From contig NZ_QGSY01000217.1 of NCBI RefSeq assembly GCF_003857035.1, positions 1 through 49,020 on the forward strand: a stretch of 49,020 bases of DNA, read 5' to 3'. Below are positions 1 through 7,693 of the stretch, one piece after another; the stretch's first letter is position 1; each line of letters opens with the position of its first letter. The notes beneath the pieces were generated by a model. It saw nothing but the letters and a program-made list of their open reading frames with translations. It was not told where the DNA came from and ran no database searches. The stretch comes from Micromonospora arida (GTDB lineage: Bacteria > Actinomycetota > Actinomycetes > Mycobacteriales > Micromonosporaceae). The translations under genes were made by a program, and so were the position numbers.

Positions 1-127
1 ATCAACCGCCTCAAGCGCAACCGAGCCGTGGCCACCCGTTTCGACAAGCTGGCCGTCCGCTACGAGGCCACCATCCACCTCGCCGCCATCAACGAGTGGC
101 TGTGACCGACTTCGACACAGGCCCTAG
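1..127 (+). mobile_element. 3' end of an IS5-family insertion sequence (transposase C-terminus plus right terminal repeat), cut by the window edge
   Basis: The first 105 bases read in frame as the last 34 residues of an IS5-type transposase. They include RLKRN, ATRFDK and a final LAAINEWL before TGA, matching the usual 'RLKQWRGIATRYDK...LAA..WL' ending of the family. After the stop comes a short terminal-repeat-like stretch ending in CTAG at 124-127. CTAG fits the YTAR target preferred by IS5 elements. The rest of the element lies outside the window, so whether it is intact upstream is unknown. A second, decayed copy of the same end sits at 23251-23369 and also ends at CTAG, which supports this boundary. 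Confidence 0.75.
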
Positions 128-970
128 GCGCGCACCGTACTCCTGTAGGGCGTACAGCGTTACATCGATGGCACCCTCGGGCCAACCGTTGCGTTGCCAG
201 ACTGCGCGACTTTCGGCGGCCGTCATGTCGATACCGCGGATGTCGCGGCCGATGGCGTCAGCGATGCTGCGTACTCGTGACCGGGTTGACAGCGGCAGGC
301 CCACAGCCTCGAGGATGGAGCCGGTGTAGCGGTCAGTGCGCATTGCCGCCGCCGCGACGGCGGCCAGGTCGTCCTCGTGGATGAACGGGTAGTGCCCGTT
401 GTTCCAAAAGGCTTCCCGGACGGTGCCCTCGGCGCGGATCGAGTCGGGCCAGTCGGAACCGGTGGCGGGATATGTACCGCTGATGACCGAACCCATTACG
501 GCTGATGGTCGGATGTGCGTCCACGCGATGCCGCAACGTTCCACAGCGCGTTCGATGGCCAACCAGTACCACGTCTCCGGCGGGTTCCACTGCTCGTACT
601 CCGGTCCGTGGGAGGACAGCAGCACGATCCGCCGAACACCGGCGTCACGAGCGAGCGCGAGCGTCGGTTCGACGGTCGCAGGATGCGCACCGGCTAGGAA
701 CATCGCGTCTACACCAGCGAAGATCCCGCCGAAGGCCAACGGTTGCCTAATGGAGCCTGTCACCAGGTGGACATCGTTCGGCCAGCCGCTGCACTCGGCC
801 GGCTCGGCAAGTACCCGCACCGGGTCACCGGCCGCGAGCAACTGCTGGGCCAGGTGTCGCCCAACGAGGCCGGTGGGACTGTTGCCCTCATCCTTGCTGG
901 GTGCAACGACGGTGAGTAGCTTGACGCCCTCGGGGATCGGCAGGCTCTGAGGCGAGCGAGATACACCCAT
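89..970 (-). CDS. NmrA-like / atypical SDR NAD(P)-binding protein whose 3' end is IS-derived
   Basis: A protein of 293 residues resembling NAD(P)-binding NmrA-type reductases and sugar-epimerase-like atypical SDRs. It has an N-terminal beta strand followed by a PTGLVG nucleotide-binding turn, the strand-ending VLLSSHGP, and the IRPSAVMG segment typical of the family. I chose ATG at 970 because GGAGGG lies 9 bases upstream; an in-frame start at 1054 has no such site. No substrate can be assigned. The stop codon at 89-91 and roughly the last eleven codons fall inside the IS5 remnant that ends at CTAG 124-127. The natural C-terminus has therefore probably been replaced by IS-encoded residues (GPVSKSVTATR). 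The protein may still fold, because the Rossmann core is complete. The gene stands alone, facing the transposon remnant. Confidence 0.75.
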   Translation of the reverse strand: MGVSRSPQSLPIPEGVKLLTVVAPSKDEGNSPTGLVGRHLAQQLLAAGDPVRVLAEPAECSGWPNDVHLVTGSIRQPLAFGGIFAGVDAMFLAGAHPATVEPTLALARDAGVRRIVLLSSHGPEYEQWNPPETWYWLAIERAVERCGIAWTHIRPSAVMGSVISGTYPATGSDWPDSIRAEGTVREAFWNNGHYPFIHEDDLAAVAAAAMRTDRYTGSILEAVGLPLSTRSRVRSIADAIGRDIRGIDMTAAESRAVWQRNGWPEGAIDVTLYALQEYGARLGPVSKSVTATR

Positions 971-1272
971 TGCAAGACCCTCCAAGTGTCGGCGGGGATC
1001 TTGCGCGTGATCGGTGGGCTGGAGCGGGCGAATGTCCCTGTGCTCCACGATCAACGTTGCGGACCCAACTCAGCCGACCTTACTGGCACTGGTCACCGGA
1101 TGCCACCTCTGATCGATGGGCACCACCCGAGGACCGGCGGGAACGGACGCTCCATCAAATCGCCCGTCAAAGGAGTCAGGACCGCTGAGTGCGGCGCACT
1201 GAACTCGGCATGAGAGTTCGCGCTCGCCGCTCCGACCTGCGACGATGCGGGGGCCGCACCCCTGGCCAGGAA
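971..1272. other. Intergenic stretch upstream of the NmrA-like gene
   Basis: About 300 bases between the start of the NmrA-like gene and the stop of the PIN-domain gene. Apart from the ribosome binding site GGAGGG just upstream of 970 I see no gene and no strong hairpin. The promoter of the NmrA-like gene must lie here, but I cannot pick -35/-10 boxes with confidence. Confidence 0.4.
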
Positions 1273-2790
1273 TCATGTGGTCCTGCGCGCGAACTCGACG
1301 GTTTCTGCTTTGAGGCGCACCAGGCGTGCCTTGAATCCCGCTGCGTCGACTGCCTTGCCGAGGGAATTGGCCGGCGAGTACCAGTACTGGGGATACTTCC
1401 GAGCTGAGGGTGCCAGAGGCGCGGCGAGAAGGCCCTCCAGCTCGGCAAAGGTCATCGTCGCGGAGTCGTCCGCGAGTTCCTGCAGGTAGTCCGTCAGCGG
1501 TGCGTACTTCCCGGCCCCGTCGGGCTCGATCGCGTCATCGACGGTCGTCTCGTCTGAGCCGAACATCGCGACGACCTCTGGAGGAACGCGCAACGCATAG
1601 AGACGGCCAGGGCCTCGGTACAGCGGCGTGAGCATCGGACGCACAGTTGCGGGAAGGAGTTCCTCGGCCTGAAGATCGCCTGCGATCCTGGCCGTCGGAC
1701 GGGTGAAGCCAACCAGCAGACGGTCTTCGTCATATCCGCACAGGGCGTAGACGGCATCGCGACCGAGGGTTCCTCCCTGGCGCGCCGCTTCGACAATCAC
1801 ATCGGCGAGGCCGCGGCGCCCTTCTCCGCGCAGCCTCTCCAGCAAGGTGTCGACCGCCTCAACCGTCCATTTGCCGAGATCCTCGATGTCGGCACGGCTG
1901 GTATCCGCGTCCTTCGCGGACTCGGGATCAACGGTGAGGTCGAGCGCGTCCGAGAGCACCAGAAGGTCACTCGGACGCATCAGATAGAGGCGACGGCTCG
2001 CGAGCGCGAAGAACTCCTCCGTCATTTCCCGTCGAGGGCCGATGAGCTCAGCCCCTCGACGCCACCACCAGTCCTCCTTCTCATCGTTGGTGACGATGAG
2101 AAGGTCCAGGTCACGGGCCTTGGCCTCCACACACGCCTGGATGTAGACCAGGAAGTCGCCGCTGGCACCCTCCGGGAACTGCTCACCTTTCTCGACATCG
2201 AGGTAGCCGGGCGGAACCTCGTCCTCGACCCGTTTGTTGCCCTGTGTGATGAGTTCGTTCCAGCGCTCATCGTCTGGCCGGGCCAACACCTTCCCGTCGA
2301 GCAATTCGGTCAGCCGGCGCAGCACGGGATCGTCTTCCGTCGGGGTTGTAGGGTGCACTCGATCCGGGGCGGCACGGTCGACGACGTCCTGGAGGCGGCG
2401 AAAGACCTGCTCAATTTCCGAATGAAGTTGCCGGAGCTCCGACTCGTCCAACGCCACCTTTTTGGACCAGACATCCAGCGCTCGCGCCGCACCGTGTCTA
2501 CTCTTGTCCAGCCCGTTGCGCGCCTCGGTCGTGGCTTGCTCCGGGTTACCGATGGCACTGAGGCGATTGCGGTGGAACTCCCGAACCGCCTGGTGGGGAA
2601 CGACGAGTCGATCCCCCAGCCTTTCGAAGATCGCAAGCAGGTCGTTCGTGGTCCGCGCGTTGTACCGATAGAGATTAAGCAACACATTCGCGTCGACCGC
2701 GACCAAGGCGGAGGTCAGCGCCGAACGCCGCTCGGCATCGGCCACCACGCGGTAGCCCTCGAAGCCGTCGAACAACCCCGCCACAGACAT
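1273..2790 (-). CDS. PIN-like nuclease-domain protein with C-terminal DUF7662-like domain
   Basis: A 505-residue, probably cytoplasmic protein. The N-terminal half (about residues 25-280) matches PIN-like domains of the PIN_8 type. It starts with VDANVLLNLYRY (first acidic residue D33), continues with a VPHQAVREFHRNR helix, and has a late LLIVTNDEKEDWW strand holding further acidic residues. PIN domains usually coordinate metal and cut RNA. The last 80 residues, with LTFAELEGLLAAPLAPSA and YWYSPAN, resemble DUF7662, a small domain found at the ends of many actinobacterial nuclease- or restriction-like proteins. A middle region around 300-400 may be a winged-helix-like linker. ATG 2790 is preferred over a GTG six codons upstream because AGGGG lies 6-7 bases before it. 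There is no antitoxin-like partner next door, so a stress or defence role is only inference. Confidence 0.7.
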   Translation of the reverse strand: MSVAGLFDGFEGYRVVADAERRSALTSALVAVDANVLLNLYRYNARTTNDLLAIFERLGDRLVVPHQAVREFHRNRLSAIGNPEQATTEARNGLDKSRHGAARALDVWSKKVALDESELRQLHSEIEQVFRRLQDVVDRAAPDRVHPTTPTEDDPVLRRLTELLDGKVLARPDDERWNELITQGNKRVEDEVPPGYLDVEKGEQFPEGASGDFLVYIQACVEAKARDLDLLIVTNDEKEDWWWRRGAELIGPRREMTEEFFALASRRLYLMRPSDLLVLSDALDLTVDPESAKDADTSRADIEDLGKWTVEAVDTLLERLRGEGRRGLADVIVEAARQGGTLGRDAVYALCGYDEDRLLVGFTRPTARIAGDLQAEELLPATVRPMLTPLYRGPGRLYALRVPPEVVAMFGSDETTVDDAIEPDGAGKYAPLTDYLQELADDSATMTFAELEGLLAAPLAPSARKYPQYWYSPANSLGKAVDAAGFKARLVRLKAETVEFARRTT

Positions 2791-3376
2791 CCTCCACCCC
2801 TGGCACACCTACGAGACCACACGACCAATACTGTCCGTAAGACTACGGCGAGTGGCTCATTGGAGAAATGGGCCGTTCGCAGCAACTGACCCTCCTGCGG
2901 CACCGAATGCTGACTCTGCTCGCCCCCAGCCCAATCGTTGTGCGCCGTCGCCGGGGCGCGAGCCCGAATCTTGATGCCTGGGCGAATACGCGCCAGCTTG
3001 ATGGCCGAACTCTCATCGGCAGAACCGCGGAACGACACTGTGTTTGACGGCTCCTACGACGCCGATGACGAAAGCGGCATGAATTTCCAGTGCAACCCGG
3101 CGAAACTCGTCTCCGGCGTCTCCGGCGTCTCCGGCGTCTCCGGCGTCTCCGGCGTCTCCGGCGTCCGCCGCCGCTTGGGGCAGTCGCCCGCCCAGACTCA
3201 ACGCGAGTACGGCTACGGCGTTGATCGCCCACTCGGCGGTAGGTCGGCACGGATGACGATCACGAGTCGGTGGGCAGGGGCATTTGGCTGTACTCCAGGC
3301 CCGGTCGGATACCGGTGGTCCGGCTGCGTCGAACGGCGGCGGTTGACCGTTGTCTCGCGGTCGGCCGGCGGCAGGG
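2791..3376. other. Intergenic region with a 9-base tandem repeat
   Basis: Nearly 600 bases between two minus-strand genes. Open frames exist on both strands but lack recognisable domains, and they run straight through the GTCTCCGGC repeat at 3109-3162 without any sign of selection. I find no RNA gene. The promoter of the PIN-domain gene lies at the left end. Confidence 0.4.
3109..3162. repeat. Minisatellite: six perfect copies of GTCTCCGGC
   Basis: Six head-to-tail identical 9-base units, followed by a partial seventh (GTCC). A 9-base unit keeps any reading frame open (Val-Ser-Gly on the plus strand, Asp-Ala-Gly on the minus), but neither surrounding frame looks like a gene. Perfect identity suggests recent slippage, so copy number probably varies between strains. 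Confidence 0.9.
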
Positions 3377-4435
3377 TCAGGGGCGGCCGTGCTCAATCTG
3401 GTGTCGGGCGCGGGAGTGGGCGGCGGCGGCCGGAGTCGAGCCGGCGGCGCGGGCGGTGCGCAAGATGTCGGTGAGGGTGTCGGCGATGCCGTGGACCCGG
3501 GCGGTGGCCTGGGCGAACGTTTCCCGGTGTAGCTCGACGGCGGTGGCGTGGATGATGCCGCCGGCGCTGACGATGATGTCCGGTGCCCAGAGGATGCCGT
3601 GCTGGTGCAGCAGGTCGGCGGTGGCCGGAGTGTCGAGTTGGTTGTTGGCCGGTCCGGCGATCGCGGCGCAGCGCAGTGTCGGCACTGTGTGCGAGGTGAG
3701 CAGACCGCCGAGAGCGGCGGGGACGAGCACATCCACGTCGGCGGTCAGGCAGTCCTGCGGGCTGGCCCAGGCGGCACCCGCTGTGTCGGCGAGCGTGCGC
3801 CTGCTCTCGTCGGTGTCGGCGGCCACCAAGGTCGCGCCGGCGTCGGCGAGTATGCGCAGTACGTGGCCGCCGACGCGGCCGAGGCCGAGCACGGCGAAGC
3901 TGCGCGTGGACAGGTCGGCTGACCCGAATCGCTCGGCGCACAGGGCATGGAGCGCGGCGAGGACGCCGACGGCGGTGTGTTCGGAGGAGTCACCGCTGCC
4001 ACCGGCCTGCACCGGTCGACAGAACGCATGCGGGGTCCGCTCGGCGATCGTGACCATGTCGTCCGGTCCGGTTCCCACGTCCGGGCCGGTGGCATAGGTA
4101 CCGTCGAGGCCGGCGATGACGTCGCCCGCGTCGTGCAGCACCGCCCGACGTGTGGCCGCGTCAAGTGTCCTGCCCGGGGGCAGGGCGATGACGGTCTTGC
4201 CGCCGCCGTTGGGCAGCCCAGCCAGCGCGCACTTGTCCGACATCGCGGCCGACAGCCGCAGCGCGTCGGTGAGCCCGTCGCGCCAGTGCGGGTAGTGCGC
4301 GAGCCGGCAGCCGCCGATGGCCTGACCGAGCGCGGTGGAGTGCACCGCGACGACGATCGGCAGGCCCGACCGTACGCCCCGCCTGAGGATGACGTGTTCG
4401 TGGATGGACTCGGTGTCGAGGTGGGTCGCGACCAT
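3377..4435 (-). CDS. Glu/Leu/Phe/Val dehydrogenase, probably valine or leucine dehydrogenase
   Basis: A 352-residue amino-acid dehydrogenase that oxidatively deaminates a branched-chain amino acid to its 2-oxo acid with NAD+. The N-terminal catalytic domain has GGCR at 41-44 and the two lysines expected from leucine dehydrogenase, K68 and K80 (in LPNGGGK). The C-terminal Rossmann domain has the GLGRVGG dinucleotide motif. Length matches Streptomyces Vdh and Bacillus LeuDH. ATG 4435 is preceded by AGGAG. The gene is divergent from an Lrp-family regulator 108 bases away, the usual arrangement for regulators of amino-acid catabolism. The enzyme likely supplies branched-chain acyl-CoA precursors or recycles nitrogen. 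Valine versus leucine preference cannot be decided here. Confidence 0.85.
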   Translation of the reverse strand: MVATHLDTESIHEHVILRRGVRSGLPIVVAVHSTALGQAIGGCRLAHYPHWRDGLTDALRLSAAMSDKCALAGLPNGGGKTVIALPPGRTLDAATRRAVLHDAGDVIAGLDGTYATGPDVGTGPDDMVTIAERTPHAFCRPVQAGGSGDSSEHTAVGVLAALHALCAERFGSADLSTRSFAVLGLGRVGGHVLRILADAGATLVAADTDESRRTLADTAGAAWASPQDCLTADVDVLVPAALGGLLTSHTVPTLRCAAIAGPANNQLDTPATADLLHQHGILWAPDIIVSAGGIIHATAVELHRETFAQATARVHGIADTLTDILRTARAAGSTPAAAAHSRARHQIEHGRP

Positions 4436-4543
4436 GGTGGCTCCTGTCGTGTACTCGCCGGAACGAGATCGACAGTAGGCAGGTGCGTGGCACTGACCGG
4501 CTCAAAGCGAACGACGTTCGGAGAAGATGGCAAGATTCCGGTC
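4436..4543. promoter_or_regulatory. Divergent promoter region between the dehydrogenase and lrp-like genes
   Basis: This 108-base interval must hold both promoters and is the natural place for the Lrp-family protein to bind. I see no perfect palindrome. AGGAG (4440s, minus strand) serves the dehydrogenase. GGAGAAG (4520-4526) is about 17 bases from the GTG of the regulator and so is not a good ribosome binding site. Confidence 0.45.
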
Positions 4544-5002
4544 GTGGACGAACTTGATACGGCGATCATCCAGCACCTGCAGACACATGCGCGGCAGACC
4601 AACCGGGAACTGGCCCGGGCAGTCGGCATCGCGCCGTCCACCTGCTTGGAACGCGTGCGCGCACTGCGGGAACGCGGCGTCATCACCGGCTATCACGCCG
4701 AGATCAGCCTGGCCTCCCTCAACCGCGGCGTCCAAGCGTTGCTGCACGTGCAGGTCCGGCCGCTGAGCCGCACCGTCATCGACGGCTTCAAGAAGTATGC
4801 GATGGAGTTGCCCGAGGTGCTGTCGGTGTACGTCGTGGCCGGCGGCGACGACTTCCTCGTCCACGTCGCCGTACCCAGCGTCGACGGCCTGCACTCCTTC
4901 CTCATGGACAAGTTCAGCGGACGCCGCGAGATCGTCGGGTTCCGCAGCTCCGTCATCTATCAACACGCCCGAAAGCAGGTCATCGAACCGCTTGACCCGT
5001 AA
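4544..5002 (+). CDS. Lrp/AsnC-family transcriptional regulator
   Basis: A 152-residue regulator with an N-terminal winged helix-turn-helix (TNRELARAVGIAPSTCLERV, then VITGYHAEI) and a C-terminal RAM ligand-binding domain containing the VYVVAGGDDFLVHVAV core. Lrp-family proteins form dimers to octamers and sense amino acids. The divergent dehydrogenase makes a branched-chain amino acid the likely effector. I start the gene at GTG 4544 because the family normally begins with (M/V)DELD. The frame is open further upstream, but that stretch is the antisense of the dehydrogenase. The lack of a well-placed Shine-Dalgarno leaves the exact start uncertain. Confidence 0.85.
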   Translation: MDELDTAIIQHLQTHARQTNRELARAVGIAPSTCLERVRALRERGVITGYHAEISLASLNRGVQALLHVQVRPLSRTVIDGFKKYAMELPEVLSVYVVAGGDDFLVHVAVPSVDGLHSFLMDKFSGRREIVGFRSSVIYQHARKQVIEPLDP

Positions 5003-5077
5003 CGCTCGTTCTGTGCGCCGCACCCCACCCCGACGTCGACAACCCACCAAAAGAGACCTGTACGTGCACGGCTCGGG

Positions 5078-5402
5078 GTGAGTCATGTGTCCGCAGTGGA
5101 GTCGATCAGCCCGTCGCGGCAGGTGGAGCCGCTCACCGTCGAGGGACTGCAGGACAGCCTCCGGCGGGTGAGCGGCACCGACGTCACGATCACCACCATG
5201 TCGTCCCGGACCCGCTGAATCGACACCGCCGCGGCCGCGGGGATCGGACGGGTCAACACTCGCTACCCGCACGGACCGGGTGGACGTCGACGCGTGGCTC
5301 ATCCGGCCCGACGGCTGTCGCCTGGGGCCTTGCCTACACAGGGCAGGACCTCGACGCCACCACGGTGACGGGCGCTGGGCACCTGGTTCGCCAACCGGCC
5401 TG
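5078..5402 (+). pseudogene. Decayed 3' part of an FAD-dependent aromatic monooxygenase
   Basis: Pieces of a PgaE/PHBH-like flavin monooxygenase C-terminal half can be read in order but in different frames. PLTVEGLQDSLRRVSGTDV (from about 5129) matches the segment preceding the GD motif and ends at TGA 5216. VDVDAWLIRPDG follows (from 5280, another frame), then AYTGQDLDATT (from 5332, a third frame), and finally ALGTWFANRP (from 5372, a further shift), the usual family ending. The FAD-binding N-terminus and the GDAAH region are missing. There are at least three frameshifts and one large deletion, so nothing functional remains. Family assignment is by eye, but the order of four independent motifs makes it fairly safe. 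Confidence 0.6.
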
Positions 5403-5488
5403 AGCACCGTTTTAACAGTCGTCTCAGATTCGCTCGGTACGAAGTCGCCATCAGATAAGCGATGTGACCCGTCTGTAGGAGGCTAGTG

Positions 5489-7636
5489 ATGGCAGTCAAC
5501 GCAGCGCCGTCCGGGGAAGCGCCGGCCGGTCGGTTGGCCGGCCGGTGGGTGCCGTGGTTGGTGATTGGCCTGTGGGTGGCGCTGGCGGCGGTCATGGTGC
5601 CGTTGAGCGGAAAGCTGAGCTCGGTCACTACCGACAGAGCCGTGGACACCCTGCCGACCGGTGCCGAGTCCACCAAGGTGGCGGTGCTGGAGGACAGTCT
5701 CCCGGGCGGTGAGGACAACACGTTCGTATTCGTGTACCACCGCGTCGGCGGCATGACCGCCGCCGACCGCGCGACGGTCGAGCGCCACTACAACACCCTT
5801 GCCAAGCGGTACCCGCCGAAGGTGGCGGCCCCGGCCGGCGAGGACGACGAGGGCCCACCGACGAGACTCTCCACCAACGGCAAGGCGATGATGTTCACCC
5901 TCGATGTGAGCACGACCTACGGCGCACCGGAGGCCATCGTCGGGCCGTTGCGTGACGCCGCGAAGGACCGCCCCGCCGGCCTGGAACTCGACGTGACCGG
6001 CCCGGCCGCGGTCGACGGCGACATGGACGCCGTCTTCGACGGCATCGACCTGCAGGTCTTCCTCACCACCGTCGTCGTCGTAACGCTCCTACTCATCCTC
6101 ACCTACCGCAGCCCGGTGTTGTGGTTGATCCCGCTGGTGGTCGTGAGCGCGGCCGCACTGACCGCGATGGCGACCGTCTACCTGCTCGTCAAAGGCTTCG
6201 GCATCGTGGTCAACGACCAGAACTCGGCGCTGCTGACGATCCTGGTATTCGGCGTTGGCACGGACTACGCGCTGTTGCTCATCGCTCGATATCGGGAGGC
6301 ACTGCACCACCACGAGAACGTCCGGGTTGCGATGGTCCACGCGTTGCGCGGCGCGGCGCCGGCGATCGTCGCGTCCGCGGCCACCGTGGTCGCCGGCCTG
6401 CTCTGCCTGCTCGTCGCGGACCTGAACAGCACCAGCGGGTTGGGCCCGATCGGTGCGGCCGGCATTCTGTGCGCGCTGGTGGCCATGTTGACGCTGTTCC
6501 CGGCGGTGCTCGTGGCGCTTGGCAGGCGGATTTTCTGGCCGGCCATCCCGCGGTTCAGCACGACCGTGGAGCAGAAGCCGGGGCTGTGGGGACGGCTTGG
6601 CACCGCCATCAGCCGCCGCCGGTGGGTGGCGACGCTCGGCTCGCTTGGAGTCCTCGGCGTGCTCGCCGTCGGGCTGGCGGGCAACACCGGCGCCCTGCGG
6701 GAGCAGGACCAGTTCCTGTCCGCGCCGGAGTCGGTCACCGGCTTCACCGTTCTCCGCCAGCACTTCCCGGAGCTCGGCGGCCAGCCGATGACGATCTTCA
6801 CGCGGCCGGCGTACCAGGAGGGGGTGCTCGACATCGTCAAGGGCACCCGCGGTGTGGCCATGGCCATCCCGGGTCAGACCAAGGGTGGCTGGGCCGACAT
6901 CTCCGTGTTCCCGACGGACGCGCCGGACACCGTCGCAGAGTACGACACGATCAAGCGGGTACGCACCGCCGTGCACGCGGTGAGCGGGGCGGAGGCGATC
7001 GTCGGCGGGCCGAGTGCGGAGAACCTCGACACCGAGGTGACCACCAGCCGCGACGAGAAGCTGGTGATCCCGCTGGTGCTCGCCGTCGTCCTGATCGTGC
7101 TCGGGCTGCTGCTGCGCGCGGTCGTGGCCCCGTTGATCCTGATGGCCACCGTGGTCGTCTCATTCGCCGCAGCCTTCGGCGGCAGCGTGTTCGTCTTCGA
7201 CACGATCCTCGGGTTCAAGGGCATCGACTATTCGGTGCCGCTGCTGGCATTCCTGTTCCTGGTGGCGCTCGGCGTCGACTACAACATCTTCCTGGCCAGC
7301 CGTGCCCGGGAGGAGGCCGTGCGTCTCGGCACCAGAGAGGGCATGCTCAAAGCCCTCTCCGCCACCGGTGGCGTCATCACCTCGGCAGGCCTGGTCCTGG
7401 CGGCCACGTTCGCGGTCCTCGTCTCACTTCCGCTGGTGATGCTGATCGAGGTTGGGTTCCTGGTCGCCTTCGGCGTGCTGCTCGACGCCCTGCTGGTGCG
7501 ATCGATCCTGGTGCCCGCCCTCACCCTGCTGATCGGCCGGCGGATGTGGTGGCCGAGCCGGCTGTCCCGACCGGTGGAGCCGCCGGACGGGCGACGGTCG
7601 CTCGCCGACGACGAGGACCCCGCGCTGCAACGGTGA
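5489..7636 (+). CDS. MMPL-family RND transporter
   Basis: A 715-residue integral membrane protein of the actinobacterial MmpL/RND class, probably 12 transmembrane helices in two similar halves. The first helix is followed by a periplasmic domain (about 40-190), then a five-helix bundle with GTDYALLLIARYRE. A second periplasmic domain (about 390-510) precedes a second bundle with LGVDYNIFLASRAREEA. The Asp-Tyr pairs in these helices are the proton-relay residues of the family. MmpL proteins export lipids, siderophores or drugs using proton motive force. AGGAGG at 5477-5482 lies 6 bases before ATG 5489, which I prefer over the GTG directly before it. A two-component system faces it across a strong terminator and may control it. 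The substrate is unknown. Confidence 0.9.
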   Translation: MAVNAAPSGEAPAGRLAGRWVPWLVIGLWVALAAVMVPLSGKLSSVTTDRAVDTLPTGAESTKVAVLEDSLPGGEDNTFVFVYHRVGGMTAADRATVERHYNTLAKRYPPKVAAPAGEDDEGPPTRLSTNGKAMMFTLDVSTTYGAPEAIVGPLRDAAKDRPAGLELDVTGPAAVDGDMDAVFDGIDLQVFLTTVVVVTLLLILTYRSPVLWLIPLVVVSAAALTAMATVYLLVKGFGIVVNDQNSALLTILVFGVGTDYALLLIARYREALHHHENVRVAMVHALRGAAPAIVASAATVVAGLLCLLVADLNSTSGLGPIGAAGILCALVAMLTLFPAVLVALGRRIFWPAIPRFSTTVEQKPGLWGRLGTAISRRRWVATLGSLGVLGVLAVGLAGNTGALREQDQFLSAPESVTGFTVLRQHFPELGGQPMTIFTRPAYQEGVLDIVKGTRGVAMAIPGQTKGGWADISVFPTDAPDTVAEYDTIKRVRTAVHAVSGAEAIVGGPSAENLDTEVTTSRDEKLVIPLVLAVVLIVLGLLLRAVVAPLILMATVVVSFAAAFGGSVFVFDTILGFKGIDYSVPLLAFLFLVALGVDYNIFLASRAREEAVRLGTREGMLKALSATGGVITSAGLVLAATFAVLVSLPLVMLIEVGFLVAFGVLLDALLVRSILVPALTLLIGRRMWWPSRLSRPVEPPDGRRSLADDEDPALQR

Positions 7637-7653
7637 GCGCGGCGGCACGGGCG

Positions 7654-7693
7654 AGATCCGGGACGGAGCCTCAGGCCCGTCCCGGATCTTTTT
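7654..7693. terminator. Bidirectional rho-independent terminator, 13-bp stem plus T run
   Basis: AGATCCGGGACGG (7654-7666) pairs perfectly with CCGTCCCGGATCT (7677-7689), followed by five T. It lies between the convergent MmpL gene and the histidine kinase and overlaps the kinase stop codon at 7693-7695. Confidence 0.9.

Noticed and set aside
3109..3162. The 9-base repeat as a CRISPR or as a repeat-containing protein
   Set aside because: There are no spacers between units, and neither reading frame through the repeat has a credible start or domain.
4502..5407. A 301-codon minus-strand frame antisense to the Lrp gene
   Set aside because: It mirrors the Lrp coding sequence and the monooxygenase remnant, with no protein-family features.
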